23,035 nucleotides of DNA, from NCBI GenBank assembly GCA_947074335.1, contig CAMTPG010000006.1, positions 1 through 23,035 on the forward strand, read 5' to 3'. Every line of letters starts with the position of its first letter. Within the stretch, counting starts at the first letter, position 1. Both the position numbers and the translations under genes were made by a program. The notes below the pieces were generated by a model, which saw only the letters and a list, made by a program, of their open reading frames with translations, ran no database searches and had not been told where the DNA came from. This DNA is from an uncultured Parabacteroides sp. (GTDB lineage Bacteria > Bacteroidota > Bacteroidia > Bacteroidales > Tannerellaceae). Below, piece after piece: positions 1-8,092 of this stretch.

Positions 1-665
1 ATACACAACGCTGGTGGTTCGAAACGGGCGATAACGGCTGGGGAAATAATGAATTGCAAAATTACATTCCGATGGTGCGTGATGCAGATACCTGCGCTTT
101 TATTTCGGAAGGTACATTGAAGATCGTCGCACTGAAATCGGGCGATGAAGTGCTTTCGGTACGCATGAATTCGCGGGAGAGCTGGACCTATGGCTATTTC
201 GAAGCGCGACTCAGACTGCCTTCAGGCAAAGGTACCTGGCCGGCTTTCTGGATGATGCCGGTTGGCGCTGCCAACTGGCCGGCATGTGGCGAAATAGATA
301 TTATGGAGGAGGTTGGTTTCAGACCGAACTGGGTTTCTTCGGCGATACATTGTTCGGCTTATAATCATGCAGCCGGTACACAAAAAACAGCAGAGCGTTT
401 TGTGGAAGATGCTGATGCGGCATTTCATGTATATGGACTGGAGTGGACGTCCGATTCCATCAAAACCTATATAGACGGTGTATGTCTGTTTACATTTGCC
501 AACGATGGGCAGGGAAATGAAGCTACCTGGCCTTTTAATAAGCCTTTCTATCTGAAACTTAATCTGGCCTGGGGCGGAAATTGGGGCGGACAGCAGGGCG
601 TAGACGAATCGCAGCTGCCCGCCACGTATGAGGTGGATTATGTACGGGTTTATCAGCGACCCTGA
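1..665 (+). CDS. Glycoside hydrolase family 16 (beta-glucanase), 5' end missing
   Basis: The reading frame is open from base 3 and continues upstream of the window, so signal peptide and N-terminus are not visible. GH16 enzymes hydrolyse beta-1,3- or beta-1,3/1,4-glucans such as laminarin by a retaining mechanism. The catalytic ExDxxE signature (GEIDIMEE) is encoded at about 288-311, with the nucleophile and acid/base Glu codons at 291 and 306. Also seen are WGNNELQNY near the visible start, the aromatic run TWPAFWMMP before the active site, and the usual C-terminal beta-strand VDYVRVYQRP. The protein stops right after that strand, so it carries no C-terminal type IX sorting domain or carbohydrate-binding module. 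It is probably exported, as family members are, but this cannot be seen. Its stop lies one base from the stop of the convergent acyltransferase gene. The exact substrate (laminarin, lichenan, other) cannot be decided. Confidence 0.93.
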   Translation, partial: TQRWWFETGDNGWGNNELQNYIPMVRDADTCAFISEGTLKIVALKSGDEVLSVRMNSRESWTYGYFEARLRLPSGKGTWPAFWMMPVGAANWPACGEIDIMEEVGFRPNWVSSAIHCSAYNHAAGTQKTAERFVEDADAAFHVYGLEWTSDSIKTYIDGVCLFTFANDGQGNEATWPFNKPFYLKLNLAWGGNWGGQQGVDESQLPATYEVDYVRVYQRP

Positions 666-666
666 A

Positions 667-1827
667 TCACCCCATGATATACCGCGCCTTCCGGCCCATT
701 GCCTTATAAACCAGATGCACGATCAGCCACGAGATGCCGAACGCGATAACTGCAGCTACCGGAATCTGGATAAATACCGGCAGGTCGAGTGCGCGGGTCA
801 GTACAACACAGGGACCGGTGAAGAAATAATGTATCATATAGACTCCGAATCCGCAAAGCGTCAGATTGGCCAGTGCGCGCTGCATACGTTCAGAGCGCAC
901 TTTGATCTTTTTGGCAAACAGAAAACAGGGAATCGTCATCATCACCACATTGAGTGAATTGTAGGTGAAGAACAGTTCCAGATATTGTTCGCTGTATTCG
1001 GGCAATGATGTTACATACCGAAAACCGAAGAAGGTGATACAGTAGCCGATTATAAACATCGGAATACCGATAGTAGCCAGCTTTTTCATCGGCCAGTCGT
1101 GGTTACGCAGATAATGACCGAGCAACAGGTATCCATTGAATCCGGCAAAGTAATAAAGCATGCCAAACTCATTCCAGGAGCAGGTTCCCCACAGGTACGG
1201 ACTTACATATTGCAGGTAATAGGGAATGAGTGTGGTAACAGCCCAGGCACCCAGAAACCACAATTGTGCTTTATCGGAAGCTTTTTCAACCCAGGCAGAA
1301 AATATAGGCAGATACAGATATAAACCGATCAACAGGTAGATATACCACATGTGTACATCGACAATCGAGAAGTTCAACGGGATCTCGGCAAGGTAAAGAC
1401 CGGTAACAACGGGCGACTGACGCATCACATCTTCGCCCGCATAAGGGAAGAAATCGAGAATGATGCGCGGATCAAGTCCGAGCAGTCCGGTGATCCAGGG
1501 GAACAGATTATAAATCACCGACCAGATCAGAAAAGGCCATAATACACGCAGGATGCGCTTTTTATAAAACGGACCGGCCTCTGTTTTAACCGGAAGCAGT
1601 AAAGCACCGGTTATCATGACAAACAGCGGCACACAGGGACGCAGAAAAGCACCCCATACAGCACCCCAAAACCAGATTTGCTCAATGTTTGACGGCAGGG
1701 GTTCGGGGTAAAAGTTAAACGGGTCGCAGCAATGACAGCATACAACGGCAAACATGGCGATCAGTCGCACCACATCAAGCCATACTACATGCTGCTGCGA
1801 TGGAACAGCGAGTGTTTCATTTTTCAT
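667..1827 (-). CDS. Acyltransferase family 3 membrane protein
   Basis: This 386-residue integral membrane protein belongs to the acyltransferase-3 family (OafA/WecH-like), which transfers acetyl or other acyl groups onto sugars of surface polysaccharides or other envelope molecules. The family's R-x10-H signature is visible at Arg21 and His32 in the first membrane segment (WLDVVRLIAMFAVVCCHC). Roughly ten hydrophobic segments follow and fill the whole length. There is no C-terminal SGNH domain. It lies 43 bases downstream of murF on the same strand with no obvious promoter or terminator between them, so cotranscription with murF is likely. A link to peptidoglycan or cell-surface glycan modification is inferred from that position only. 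The acceptor and the acyl group are unknown. Confidence 0.88.
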   Translation of the reverse strand: MKNETLAVPSQQHVVWLDVVRLIAMFAVVCCHCCDPFNFYPEPLPSNIEQIWFWGAVWGAFLRPCVPLFVMITGALLLPVKTEAGPFYKKRILRVLWPFLIWSVIYNLFPWITGLLGLDPRIILDFFPYAGEDVMRQSPVVTGLYLAEIPLNFSIVDVHMWYIYLLIGLYLYLPIFSAWVEKASDKAQLWFLGAWAVTTLIPYYLQYVSPYLWGTCSWNEFGMLYYFAGFNGYLLLGHYLRNHDWPMKKLATIGIPMFIIGYCITFFGFRYVTSLPEYSEQYLELFFTYNSLNVVMMTIPCFLFAKKIKVRSERMQRALANLTLCGFGVYMIHYFFTGPCVVLTRALDLPVFIQIPVAAVIAFGISWLIVHLVYKAMGRKARYIMG

Positions 1828-1870
1828 GGATCTCAGATTTAGAATATATTAGATAAAAATCGTGTTTTTA

Positions 1871-3154
1871 TTACAGCGTATCGAGTGTTCGCTCCAGTGC
1901 CATGCCGTGCGAACCTTTGATCAGCACCTGGTAATTGTGAAGCGGATGTTGTTTCAATTCCTCTATCAGCTCATCGGTCGAAAGGAATTTGGTAAATCCC
2001 GAAGGCAGTTTACAGAATTCCTCGCCACAGAGATAAACCTGATCGAAGTGATGCTTTTCGATAAGAGCCAGCACTTCGGCATGCAATTGTGCACTGGTTT
2101 CGCCCAGCTCGCGCATATCACCCAGAATAACCGCCTTGGGCGATCCGGGCATGCCCGCAAAATTATCAAGTGCCACCTGCATGCTGCTCGGATTGGCATT
2201 GTAAGCATCAATGATCAGTGTATTATGTGCGGTCTGCATCAGTTGCGAACGGTTGTTTGTGGGTTCGTAATTGCTGATAGCGCGGCTGATCCTTTCGGCC
2301 GGAATTTTGAAATAACGACCGATAGCCACGGCCGCCAGTACATTCTCCAGGTTGTATGCACCGATAAGATGTGTTTCCACGCGATGCGGTTTACCCTGTT
2401 GGCGCCATTCGAGCGTCAGCATCGGATCGCAGCTGATTACCTGACCGCGCGCAAAAGCACTGTCGTCGGTTCCATACGTAATCTGTTCAATGCCTTTGGC
2501 CATTTCCATAAGGTAAGGATTATCCTGATTGATGAAGATTTTTCCCTTTATCCGGCGCAGATAATCATAGAGTTCGGCTTTTGTCTGCACCACTCCTTCG
2601 AATGAACCGAAACCTTCCAGATGAGCACGCCCCACATTGGTAATCAATCCGAAATTGGGATGAGCGATTTCTACAAGTTCTTTGATATCACCCGGATGAC
2701 TGGCGCCCATTTCGATCACGGCCATTTCATGATCGTGCGTGAGACGGAGCAATGTGAGCGGAACGCCGATCTGATTATTCAGATTGCCGGTTGTGTATAA
2801 TGTGTTGAAATGTGTAGACAGCACAGTGGCAACCAGCTCTTTGGTGGTTGTCTTGCCATTGGTGCCCGTAATGGCAATCACCGGACAGCCCACCGCTTTG
2901 CGATGGCGTGTAGCCAGTTGTTGGAGCGCCTTCAGCGTGTCATCTACCAACACTGTGCGTTCGCCCTGTTCGTATTCGGGATTATCGATTACGGCATAGG
3001 CACAACCCGCAGCCAGTGCCGCTGCTGCATATGTATTGCCATCGAAGCGTTCGCCTTTCAGGGCAAAGAAGATGCTGCCTTTGGGGCAGTTCCGACTGTC
3101 GGTCGTTATATGCGGATGATGAATGAATAATTCATAGAGTTCGGTAATTTTCAT
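1871..3154 (-). CDS. murF: MurF, UDP-MurNAc-tripeptide--D-Ala-D-Ala ligase
   Basis: MurF adds D-Ala-D-Ala to UDP-MurNAc-tripeptide in the cytoplasm with ATP, the last cytoplasmic step in building the peptidoglycan stem peptide. The 427-residue protein shows the Mur-ligase layout. An N-terminal uridine-binding domain (DSRNCPKGSIFFALKGE, residues 19-35) is followed by the ATP P-loop GTNGKTTT at 97-104, the central MGASHPGDIKEL segment, and a C-terminal domain with DAYNANPSSM and LGDMRELG. Length and motifs fit MurF rather than MurE, which has a longer substrate-binding domain. The gene is divergent from folP, and a -7 box sits 41 bases upstream of the ATG. An acyltransferase gene follows 43 bases downstream. 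Confidence 0.96.
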   Translation of the reverse strand: MKITELYELFIHHPHITTDSRNCPKGSIFFALKGERFDGNTYAAAALAAGCAYAVIDNPEYEQGERTVLVDDTLKALQQLATRHRKAVGCPVIAITGTNGKTTTKELVATVLSTHFNTLYTTGNLNNQIGVPLTLLRLTHDHEMAVIEMGASHPGDIKELVEIAHPNFGLITNVGRAHLEGFGSFEGVVQTKAELYDYLRRIKGKIFINQDNPYLMEMAKGIEQITYGTDDSAFARGQVISCDPMLTLEWRQQGKPHRVETHLIGAYNLENVLAAVAIGRYFKIPAERISRAISNYEPTNNRSQLMQTAHNTLIIDAYNANPSSMQVALDNFAGMPGSPKAVILGDMRELGETSAQLHAEVLALIEKHHFDQVYLCGEEFCKLPSGFTKFLSTDELIEELKQHPLHNYQVLIKGSHGMALERTLDTL

Positions 3155-3194
3155 GACTTCGTGTTAAAATAAATTCGTTAACGCTTATTTTCTG

Positions 3195-3202
3195 CAAATG
3201 TA
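3195..3202 (-). promoter_or_regulatory. Predicted murF promoter, -7 box
   Basis: Read on the minus strand this is TACATTTG, an exact match to the Bacteroidota TAnnTTTG -7 element. A start of transcription about 7 bases on would leave a leader of roughly 35 bases before the murF ATG. No clear TTTG -33 element is found at the usual spacing. That position is taken up by the folP -7 box on the other strand. Confidence 0.5.
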
Positions 3203-3223
3203 GTGAATTAATGATTTTACCTT

Positions 3224-3231
3224 TATCTTTG
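3224..3231 (+). promoter_or_regulatory. Predicted folP promoter, -7 box
   Basis: TATCTTTG matches the Bacteroidota TAnnTTTG -7 element exactly. Transcription would begin near base 3238, downstream of the in-frame GTG at 3233 and upstream of the ATG at 3251, which decides the start of folP. A convincing -33 TTTG is not visible. The region 3195-3231 therefore holds two divergent, overlapping promoters. Confidence 0.55.
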
Positions 3232-3250
3232 TGTGAAAGAATTGATAAAG

Positions 3251-4093
3251 ATGTTACACAAAACATTAAATTGTAAAGGAGAACTGATTTCGCTCGATGT
3301 GCCGCGTGTGATGGGTATTCTGAATATCACACCCGATTCATTTTATGCCGACAGTCGCAAACAGACAGCCGAAGCCATTGAGAAACGTGTGGAAACCATA
3401 CTATCCGAAGGCGGCACTTTTGTGGATATTGGCGGTTATTCATCGCGCCCGGACGCCAAAGAGGTTTCGCCCGAGGAAGAAATGGAGCGATTGTCCTTTG
3501 CTCTGTCAATTCTGAACCGTCATTATCCGGAGCTGATTATCTCCGTGGATACTTTCCGGGCTCAGGTGGCACGTCGCTGTGTGGAGGAGTTCAATGTAGC
3601 TATGATTAATGATATTTCGGGTGGCGAACTGGATGCGGAAATGTTTAAAACTGTTGCCGAATTGCAAGTTCCCTATATTCTGATGCATATGCGTGGTACA
3701 CCGCAAACAATGATGCAAAAAACAGGTTATATGGATATGATGGGTGAAATATTGCGTTATTTCGCCGGAAAAGTGCAGCAATTACAAGAGATGGGTGTAA
3801 ATGATATTATATTGGATCCGGGATTTGGTTTTAGTAAAACACTGGATCAGAATTATGAGTTGATGCATCATCTGATTGATTTTAAACAATTTGATCTGCC
3901 GCTTTTGGTAGGCGTTTCGCGCAAGCGAATGATTTATCAGTTATTAGACAGTACTCCCGAGGCAAGTCTGAATGGCACAACGGTTTTACATACCTTTTCG
4001 TTGCTGCAGGGTGCACACATTTTACGTGTGCATGATGTACGTGCAGCTTTCGAAGCCATAAATATTGTTCAAAAAATAACAGATACACCTTAA
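3251..4093 (+). CDS. folP: FolP, dihydropteroate synthase
   Basis: DHPS condenses p-aminobenzoate with hydroxymethyl-dihydropterin pyrophosphate in folate synthesis and is the target of sulfonamides. The TIM-barrel motifs are all present: GILNITPDSFYADSR near the N-terminus, DIGGYSSRPDA, the ISVDTFR segment, MINDISGG, DPGFGFSKT and GVSRKRMI. The in-frame GTG at 3233 would give six more residues, but it overlaps or precedes the predicted transcription start. The ATG at 3251 gives MLHKTLNCKGE, which looks like the usual Bacteroidota FolP N-terminus, so 3251 is preferred (280 residues). cdaA starts 11 bases after the stop, which indicates an operon. Confidence 0.95.
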   Translation: MLHKTLNCKGELISLDVPRVMGILNITPDSFYADSRKQTAEAIEKRVETILSEGGTFVDIGGYSSRPDAKEVSPEEEMERLSFALSILNRHYPELIISVDTFRAQVARRCVEEFNVAMINDISGGELDAEMFKTVAELQVPYILMHMRGTPQTMMQKTGYMDMMGEILRYFAGKVQQLQEMGVNDIILDPGFGFSKTLDQNYELMHHLIDFKQFDLPLLVGVSRKRMIYQLLDSTPEASLNGTTVLHTFSLLQGAHILRVHDVRAAFEAINIVQKITDTP

Positions 4094-4104
4094 ACAGATA
4101 CAGT

Positions 4105-4890
4105 ATGTGGATGCACTTTGGCGTTAAAGATGTAATAGATATATTATTGGTGGCCTTTTTTCTTTATCAGACCTATAAACTGATGAAGAGTTCGGGCACA
4201 CTGGCTATATTTAGTGGTGTTGTCTCTTTTCTGGTGGTCTGGATTTTGGTATCACAGGTGCTGGAGATGCGTTTGATGGGCGCGATTCTGGATAAATTCA
4301 TCAGTGTGGGATTTCTGGTACTGGTAATTTTGTTTCAGGATGAGATACGTCGTTTTTTGATGGCACTGGGTTCGCACAGGGGGTGGAAATTTATCGGCAA
4401 ACTTTTCTCCAAGCATCATGGCGACAGTGAAAGCGAAGGTAAATTCATTGCGCCCATTGTACTGGCCTGCATGAATATGGCCAAGAAAAAAACAGGCGCA
4501 TTGATCTGCATCCAGCATGATGTGGATCTGTCGGCTTACGAACACACCGGAGAAATGTTTAATGCCGATGTAAACGCCCGTCTGATAGAAAATATATTTT
4601 TTAAAAATAGTCCGCTCCACGACGGAGCGATGATCATCGCAGATAACCACATAAAAGCGGCCGGTTGTATTCTGCCGGTTGCCCAACATGCGAATCTGCC
4701 GAAAGATATGGGTCTTCGACATCGGTCGGGTCTGGGTATGTCACTCGAAACAGATGCACTGGTTATTATCATTTCCGAAGAGCGCGGAATTATTTCGGTA
4801 GCTCAAAATGGTAAACTGGATGTCAATGTGACAGCTGAAGAGTTACAACAAATTTTATCTGGCGAACGTGAGGTTACAAATTATTGTTAA
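4105..4890 (+). CDS. cdaA: CdaA-type diadenylate cyclase (c-di-AMP synthase)
   Basis: The 261-residue membrane protein makes the second messenger c-di-AMP from two ATP. Three hydrophobic helices fill residues about 10-80, ending in LVILFQDEIRRFL, as in the CdaA/DacA family. The DAC catalytic domain follows, with the DGA motif at Asp173-Gly174-Ala175 (NSPLHDGAMII) and the RHR motif at 205-207 (GLRHRSGLGMS). Both motifs needed for catalysis are intact. The gene is 11 bases behind folP and probably shares its transcript. The CdaR (YbbR) partner gene that accompanies cdaA in Firmicutes is not in this window. No clear hairpin terminator follows, and the next promoter (pta) lies 70 bases on. Confidence 0.93.
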   Translation: MWMHFGVKDVIDILLVAFFLYQTYKLMKSSGTLAIFSGVVSFLVVWILVSQVLEMRLMGAILDKFISVGFLVLVILFQDEIRRFLMALGSHRGWKFIGKLFSKHHGDSESEGKFIAPIVLACMNMAKKKTGALICIQHDVDLSAYEHTGEMFNADVNARLIENIFFKNSPLHDGAMIIADNHIKAAGCILPVAQHANLPKDMGLRHRSGLGMSLETDALVIIISEERGIISVAQNGKLDVNVTAEELQQILSGEREVTNYC

Positions 4891-4960
4891 ATGTTCTGAA
4901 AGTGGCATCTTGGGATTAAAATATTTTGCCGATTTTGTAAACTCTATATAGCATTTTGTC

Positions 4961-4968
4961 TATTTTTG
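4961..4968 (+). promoter_or_regulatory. Predicted pta-ackA promoter, -7 box
   Basis: TATTTTTG matches the TAnnTTTG -7 element. A TTTG at 4934-4937 could serve as -33 box, but the spacer of 23 bases is longer than usual. The leader to the pta ATG at 5020 would be about 45 bases. No convincing dyad for Rex or another regulator was seen here. Confidence 0.45.
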
Positions 4969-5019
4969 TGCCGGATTTAAGATGTTATCTATTTTAACTG
5001 TAAAAATATATCTTCCGCT

Positions 5020-6036
5020 ATGGAATTAATGCAAGAGATTATTGCTCGCGCGAAAGCAGATAAACAGCGTATCGTTCTTCCTGAAGGAACAGAAGAAAGA
5101 ACATTAAAAGCTGCCGACCAGTTACTGGCCGACGAAGTTGCTGACCTGATTCTGATCGGTAACCCGACAGAGATTAAAGATCGTGCTGCCAAATTCGGGC
5201 TGACGCACATCGATAAAGCAACATTGATTGATCCGAAAGAACATGCAAAAAAAGCGGTTTATGCCGAATTACTTTACGATTTGCGTAAAAGCAAAGGCAT
5301 GACTCCCGAGAAAGCAGCTGTTCTGGTTGAAGATCCGTTGTATTTGGGATGTCTGATTATCAAAGCCGGTGATGCCGATGGCGAAATTGCCGGAGCAATC
5401 AACACTACAGGTAATGTATTGCGTCCTGCATTGCAGATTATTAAAACAGCTCCGGGCATGTCGTGTGTATCAGGTGCATTTATTATGTTTACCAAAGCAC
5501 AGCAATATGGTAAAAATGGTATTTTGGTTTTTGCCGATTGTGCCGTTATGCCGAATCCCAATGCAAAAGAGCTGGCAAGTATTGCCGTGGCTACAGCTGC
5601 AACTGCACGCGATATCGTAGGTATGGATCCAAAAGTGGCGTTGTTAAGTTTCTCTACAAAAGGCAGTGCCCAGCATGAAATGGTGGATAAAGTAATTGAA
5701 GCAACACGTCTGGCAAAAGAGATGGCGCCCGAACTGGCTATCGACGGCGAATTGCAGACTGATGCTGCTTTAGTAGAAGAGGTGGCTGCGATTAAAGCTC
5801 CTAACAGTGAAATTGCAGGTAAAGCAAATGTATTGGTATTTCCGAATCTTGAAGTCGGTAATATTTCATATAAACTGGTACAACGCCTGAGTGGCGCTGA
5901 AGCAGTAGGTCCGATTTTGCAGGGCATGGCAGCTCCTGTGAATGATTTATCTCGCGGATGCTCTTCGGATGACATCTATAAAATGGTTGCTATTGCAGCA
6001 AATCAATCTATTGGCTTAAAAGCAGCCAAAAAATAA
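5020..6036 (+). CDS. pta: Pta, phosphate acetyltransferase
   Basis: Pta interconverts acetyl-CoA plus phosphate with acetyl phosphate plus CoA, feeding acetate kinase for ATP formation in fermentation. The 338-residue protein is the short form, consisting only of the PTA/PTB catalytic domain without the DRTGG and BioD-like N-terminal domains of the long enteric enzyme. Recognisable segments are IVLPEGTEERTL at the N-terminus, AGAINTTGNVLRPALQII, KTAPGMSCVSGAF, the strand VFADCAVMPNPNAKELA, LSFSTKGSA, DGELQTDAAL and LVFPNLEVGNISYKL. ackA follows after 24 bases. The pair is a classic acetate-producing operon and is commonly found together in anaerobes. Confidence 0.96.
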   Translation: MELMQEIIARAKADKQRIVLPEGTEERTLKAADQLLADEVADLILIGNPTEIKDRAAKFGLTHIDKATLIDPKEHAKKAVYAELLYDLRKSKGMTPEKAAVLVEDPLYLGCLIIKAGDADGEIAGAINTTGNVLRPALQIIKTAPGMSCVSGAFIMFTKAQQYGKNGILVFADCAVMPNPNAKELASIAVATAATARDIVGMDPKVALLSFSTKGSAQHEMVDKVIEATRLAKEMAPELAIDGELQTDAALVEEVAAIKAPNSEIAGKANVLVFPNLEVGNISYKLVQRLSGAEAVGPILQGMAAPVNDLSRGCSSDDIYKMVAIAANQSIGLKAAKK

Positions 6037-6060
6037 TCATATAAACGTCAATTTACATTC

Positions 6061-7266
6061 ATGAAAATTTTAGTTTTAAACTGCGGGAGTAGTTCTATTA
6101 AATACAAATTGTTCGACATGGCTACTGATGTCGTAATGGCTCAGGGCGGTATCGAAAAGATCGGTTTGCCGGGTGCATTCCTTAAATTGACCACACCGGA
6201 AGGTAAAAAAGTGGTTTTGGAAAAAGATATGCCCGACCATCAGGTAGGTATCGAATTCATCTTAAGTGTTCTTACCGATAAAACTCATGGTTGCATCGCC
6301 GGTTACAATGAAATTGATGCTGTTGGTCATCGCGTGGTACATGGCGGCGAAAAATTTGCATCGAGTGTATTGTTGACGAATGAAGTGATTGAGAAAGTAG
6401 AAGAATGTACTGATCTGGCTCCGCTGCATAATCCGGCTAACCTGAAAGGTATTTTTGCCATGGAAGCTTTGATGCCGGGCATTCCGCAGGTTGGTGTTTT
6501 CGACACAGCTTTCCACCAGACTATGCCGGCTAAATCATATATCTATGGTTTGCCTTATAAATTCTATACAGAATATGGCGTACGTCGGTATGGTTTCCAC
6601 GGAACAAGCCACCGCTATGTTTCAAAACGTGCCTGCGAAATTCTGGGTGTAAACTACGAAGAACAGAAAATCATCACAGCTCATATCGGTAATGGCGGAT
6701 CTATCGCTGCCGTATTGAATGGTAAAAGTATTGACACCTCTATGGGTTTAACTCCGACCGAAGGTTTGTTGATGGGAACTCGTTGTGGTGATGTTGATCC
6801 GGGATTAATTCCGTTCATCATGGAGAAAGAGAAACTGAATCCGGTTGGTCTTTCTGATCTGATCAACAAACACAGTGGTGTTGCCGGTCTGATGGAAGGT
6901 TCATCGGATATGCGTGATGTAGAATCGGGTGTTGAAAAAGGTGACGAACGTTCTCGCCTGGTGCTGGATATTTACAACTACCGTATTAAAAAATACATCG
7001 GCTCTTATGCAGCTGCCATGAATGGATGTGATATCCTGGTATGGACAGGCGGTGTAGGCGAAAACCAATGGATTACCCGTCGCGAAGTTTGCGAAGACAT
7101 GGAATTCATGGGTATGAAAATTGATGTGGAAAAGAATGACGGTCTGCGTAGCGAAGAGGCAATCATCAGTTTGCCCGACAGCAAAGTGAAAATCATGGTT
7201 GTTCCTACCGATGAAGAATTCATGATCGCTGCAGATACACTGGAAATTCTGGAAAATAGAAAATAA
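6061..7266 (+). CDS. ackA: AckA, acetate kinase
   Basis: Acetate kinase converts acetyl phosphate and ADP to acetate and ATP, the substrate-level phosphorylation step paired with Pta. The 401 residues match the family's usual length. Seen are the N-terminal LNCGSSSIKYKL with Asn7, VGHRVVHGG with Arg91, FDTAFHQTMP with Asp148, FHGTSHRYVS at 179-188, the phosphate-binding HIGNGGS at 208-214, Arg241 in GTRCGDVDPG, and the C-terminal VPTDEEFMIA with Glu385/Glu386. All positions known to matter in the family are kept. It is second in an operon with pta and is followed by a hairpin terminator 46 bases past the stop. Confidence 0.97.
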   Translation: MKILVLNCGSSSIKYKLFDMATDVVMAQGGIEKIGLPGAFLKLTTPEGKKVVLEKDMPDHQVGIEFILSVLTDKTHGCIAGYNEIDAVGHRVVHGGEKFASSVLLTNEVIEKVEECTDLAPLHNPANLKGIFAMEALMPGIPQVGVFDTAFHQTMPAKSYIYGLPYKFYTEYGVRRYGFHGTSHRYVSKRACEILGVNYEEQKIITAHIGNGGSIAAVLNGKSIDTSMGLTPTEGLLMGTRCGDVDPGLIPFIMEKEKLNPVGLSDLINKHSGVAGLMEGSSDMRDVESGVEKGDERSRLVLDIYNYRIKKYIGSYAAAMNGCDILVWTGGVGENQWITRREVCEDMEFMGMKIDVEKNDGLRSEEAIISLPDSKVKIMVVPTDEEFMIAADTLEILENRK

Positions 7267-7303
7267 AAAAGACCTGATCCTCACAGCTTACAAAACACAA
7301 GGA

Positions 7304-7437
7304 TTAGTGTTTGGCAGTCTCGACACCGGTTGGGACTGTCTTTTTTTTGCCCTGTCCGAAATCGAATGAATAGTTGAGTGTGGCATGGATGCATAATGAA
7401 AAAGGCGCGTATAACAGGAGACTCACGTCTTGCCGTT
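7304..7437 (-). pseudogene. Possible remnant of an outer-membrane barrel protein C-terminus
   Basis: On the minus strand an open frame of about 43 codons ends at a TAA (7304-7306) and has a stop just upstream near 7437, with no start codon. Its sequence contains ATLNYSFDFGQGKKK, which resembles the closing beta-strand and basic tail of Bacteroidota outer-membrane or TonB-linked barrel proteins. No further homologous-looking sequence was seen upstream, where the DUF3836-like gene begins. The frame runs through the ackA terminator. It may be the decayed end of a lost gene or chance, and the call rests on a single strand-like stretch. Confidence 0.25.
7313..7348 (+). terminator. Rho-independent terminator of pta-ackA
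   Basis: A stem of nine pairs is formed by GGCAGTCTC (7313-7321) and GGGACTGTC (7332-7340), with two G-T pairs and a 10-base loop, followed directly by eight T (7341-7348). It lies 46 bases after the ackA stop. Confidence 0.85.
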
Positions 7438-7486
7438 ATTCGCACCTTATTCTGTTGTGTGTCTATTAATAATTTAAAAATAGGTA

Positions 7487-7897
7487 TTATGAGAAAATTT
7501 CATCATAACTGGCCGCCGGAGCAACCATATTCTGAATGTTAAGTGTGTAATTTTTCTTTTTCTTATCCCACATGCCATATTCAGAGTGGATTTCGCCGTT
7601 CTGATTATCGTAAGTATAAGAAATTAAATAAAAAGGTGTCCATTCTTCAGAACCCTTATCCCAACGATAAGCTTTCTTTTCCGACACTTTTCCGTCAGCA
7701 TTGTACGCAAATTCGTACTTAAGTTCGTTTTTCAAAAATCCGTTATCGTTTACAAATACGACTTTTGAAACAATTTTGCCGTTTTCCTCCTTCGTATCAT
7801 ACATGTAATCTTTGGGAGTTACGGCACTCATTGCAAGGCTGCCCGTAAAGAGCAAAACAAGCATGAATAAACATTTACTAAATACTGAAGTTTTCAT
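7487..7897 (-). CDS. Small exported protein, DUF3836-like
   Basis: The 136-residue protein starts with a clear signal peptide (KCLFMLVLLFTGSLAMSA, cleavage probably near residue 25). The mature part is rich in Lys, Asp, Tyr and Gly and is made of short beta-strand repeats: KVVFVNDNGF, LKYEFAYNADGKVSEKKAYRWD and WTPFYLISYTYDNQNGEI. They resemble the strand pattern of the Bacteroidota family DUF3836, which has no known function. No catalytic motif or lipobox is visible. It stands alone, with its own predicted promoter at 7934-7965, between two terminator-like elements. The DUF3836 assignment is from memory of the family style and is moderately sure. That it is a real, exported protein is well supported. 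Confidence 0.75.
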   Translation of the reverse strand: MKTSVFSKCLFMLVLLFTGSLAMSAVTPKDYMYDTKEENGKIVSKVVFVNDNGFLKNELKYEFAYNADGKVSEKKAYRWDKGSEEWTPFYLISYTYDNQNGEIHSEYGMWDKKKKNYTLNIQNMVAPAASYDEIFS

Positions 7898-7933
7898 AGG
7901 ATTATAACTTTAAGTTCGCTAACAATATGTAAG

Positions 7934-7965
7934 CAAAGTAACATAATAACAATGAGCTGACCAAA
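7934..7965 (-). promoter_or_regulatory. Predicted promoter of the DUF3836-like gene
   Basis: On the minus strand TTTG (7962-7965) is followed after exactly 20 bases by TTACTTTG (7934-7941), which fits the -33/-7 Bacteroidota pattern with one mismatch in the -7 box. The leader would be about 30 bases. Confidence 0.5.
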
Positions 7966-8028
7966 TTTGAATTTACAGATTGATATGTTCTTCGGCATAT
8001 TTAACAAAAATAAAGCAGATAAAATGTT

Positions 8029-8075
8029 AAAAACCCCTTACTAAGCTTACGAATTGTAACTTTGTAAGGGGTTTT
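8029..8075 (-). terminator. Hairpin terminator after the XRE regulator, possibly bidirectional
   Basis: AAAACCCCTTA (8030-8040) and TAAGGGGTTTT (8065-8075, allowing a base of slippage) form an 11-pair stem around a 24-base loop. The A-run on one side and T-run on the other make it usable in both directions. It lies about 20 bases beyond the stop of the minus-strand XRE gene and ends that transcript before the DUF3836-like promoter. Confidence 0.75.
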
Positions 8076-8092
8076 ATATTTTACAACATATT

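Noticed and set aside
1862..2605. Plus-strand frame of 247 codons
   Set aside because: It lies opposite murF, which has all family motifs. The frame shows no domain and is a shadow of murF.
4891..5019. Rex operator upstream of pta
   Set aside because: Only half-site-like TTTTGTAAAC text is present. No symmetrical TTGTGAA/TTCACAA-type dyad was found.
5274..5975. Minus-strand frame of 233 codons
   Set aside because: It is antisense to pta, has low-complexity Ser/Ala-rich translation and no recognisable motif.
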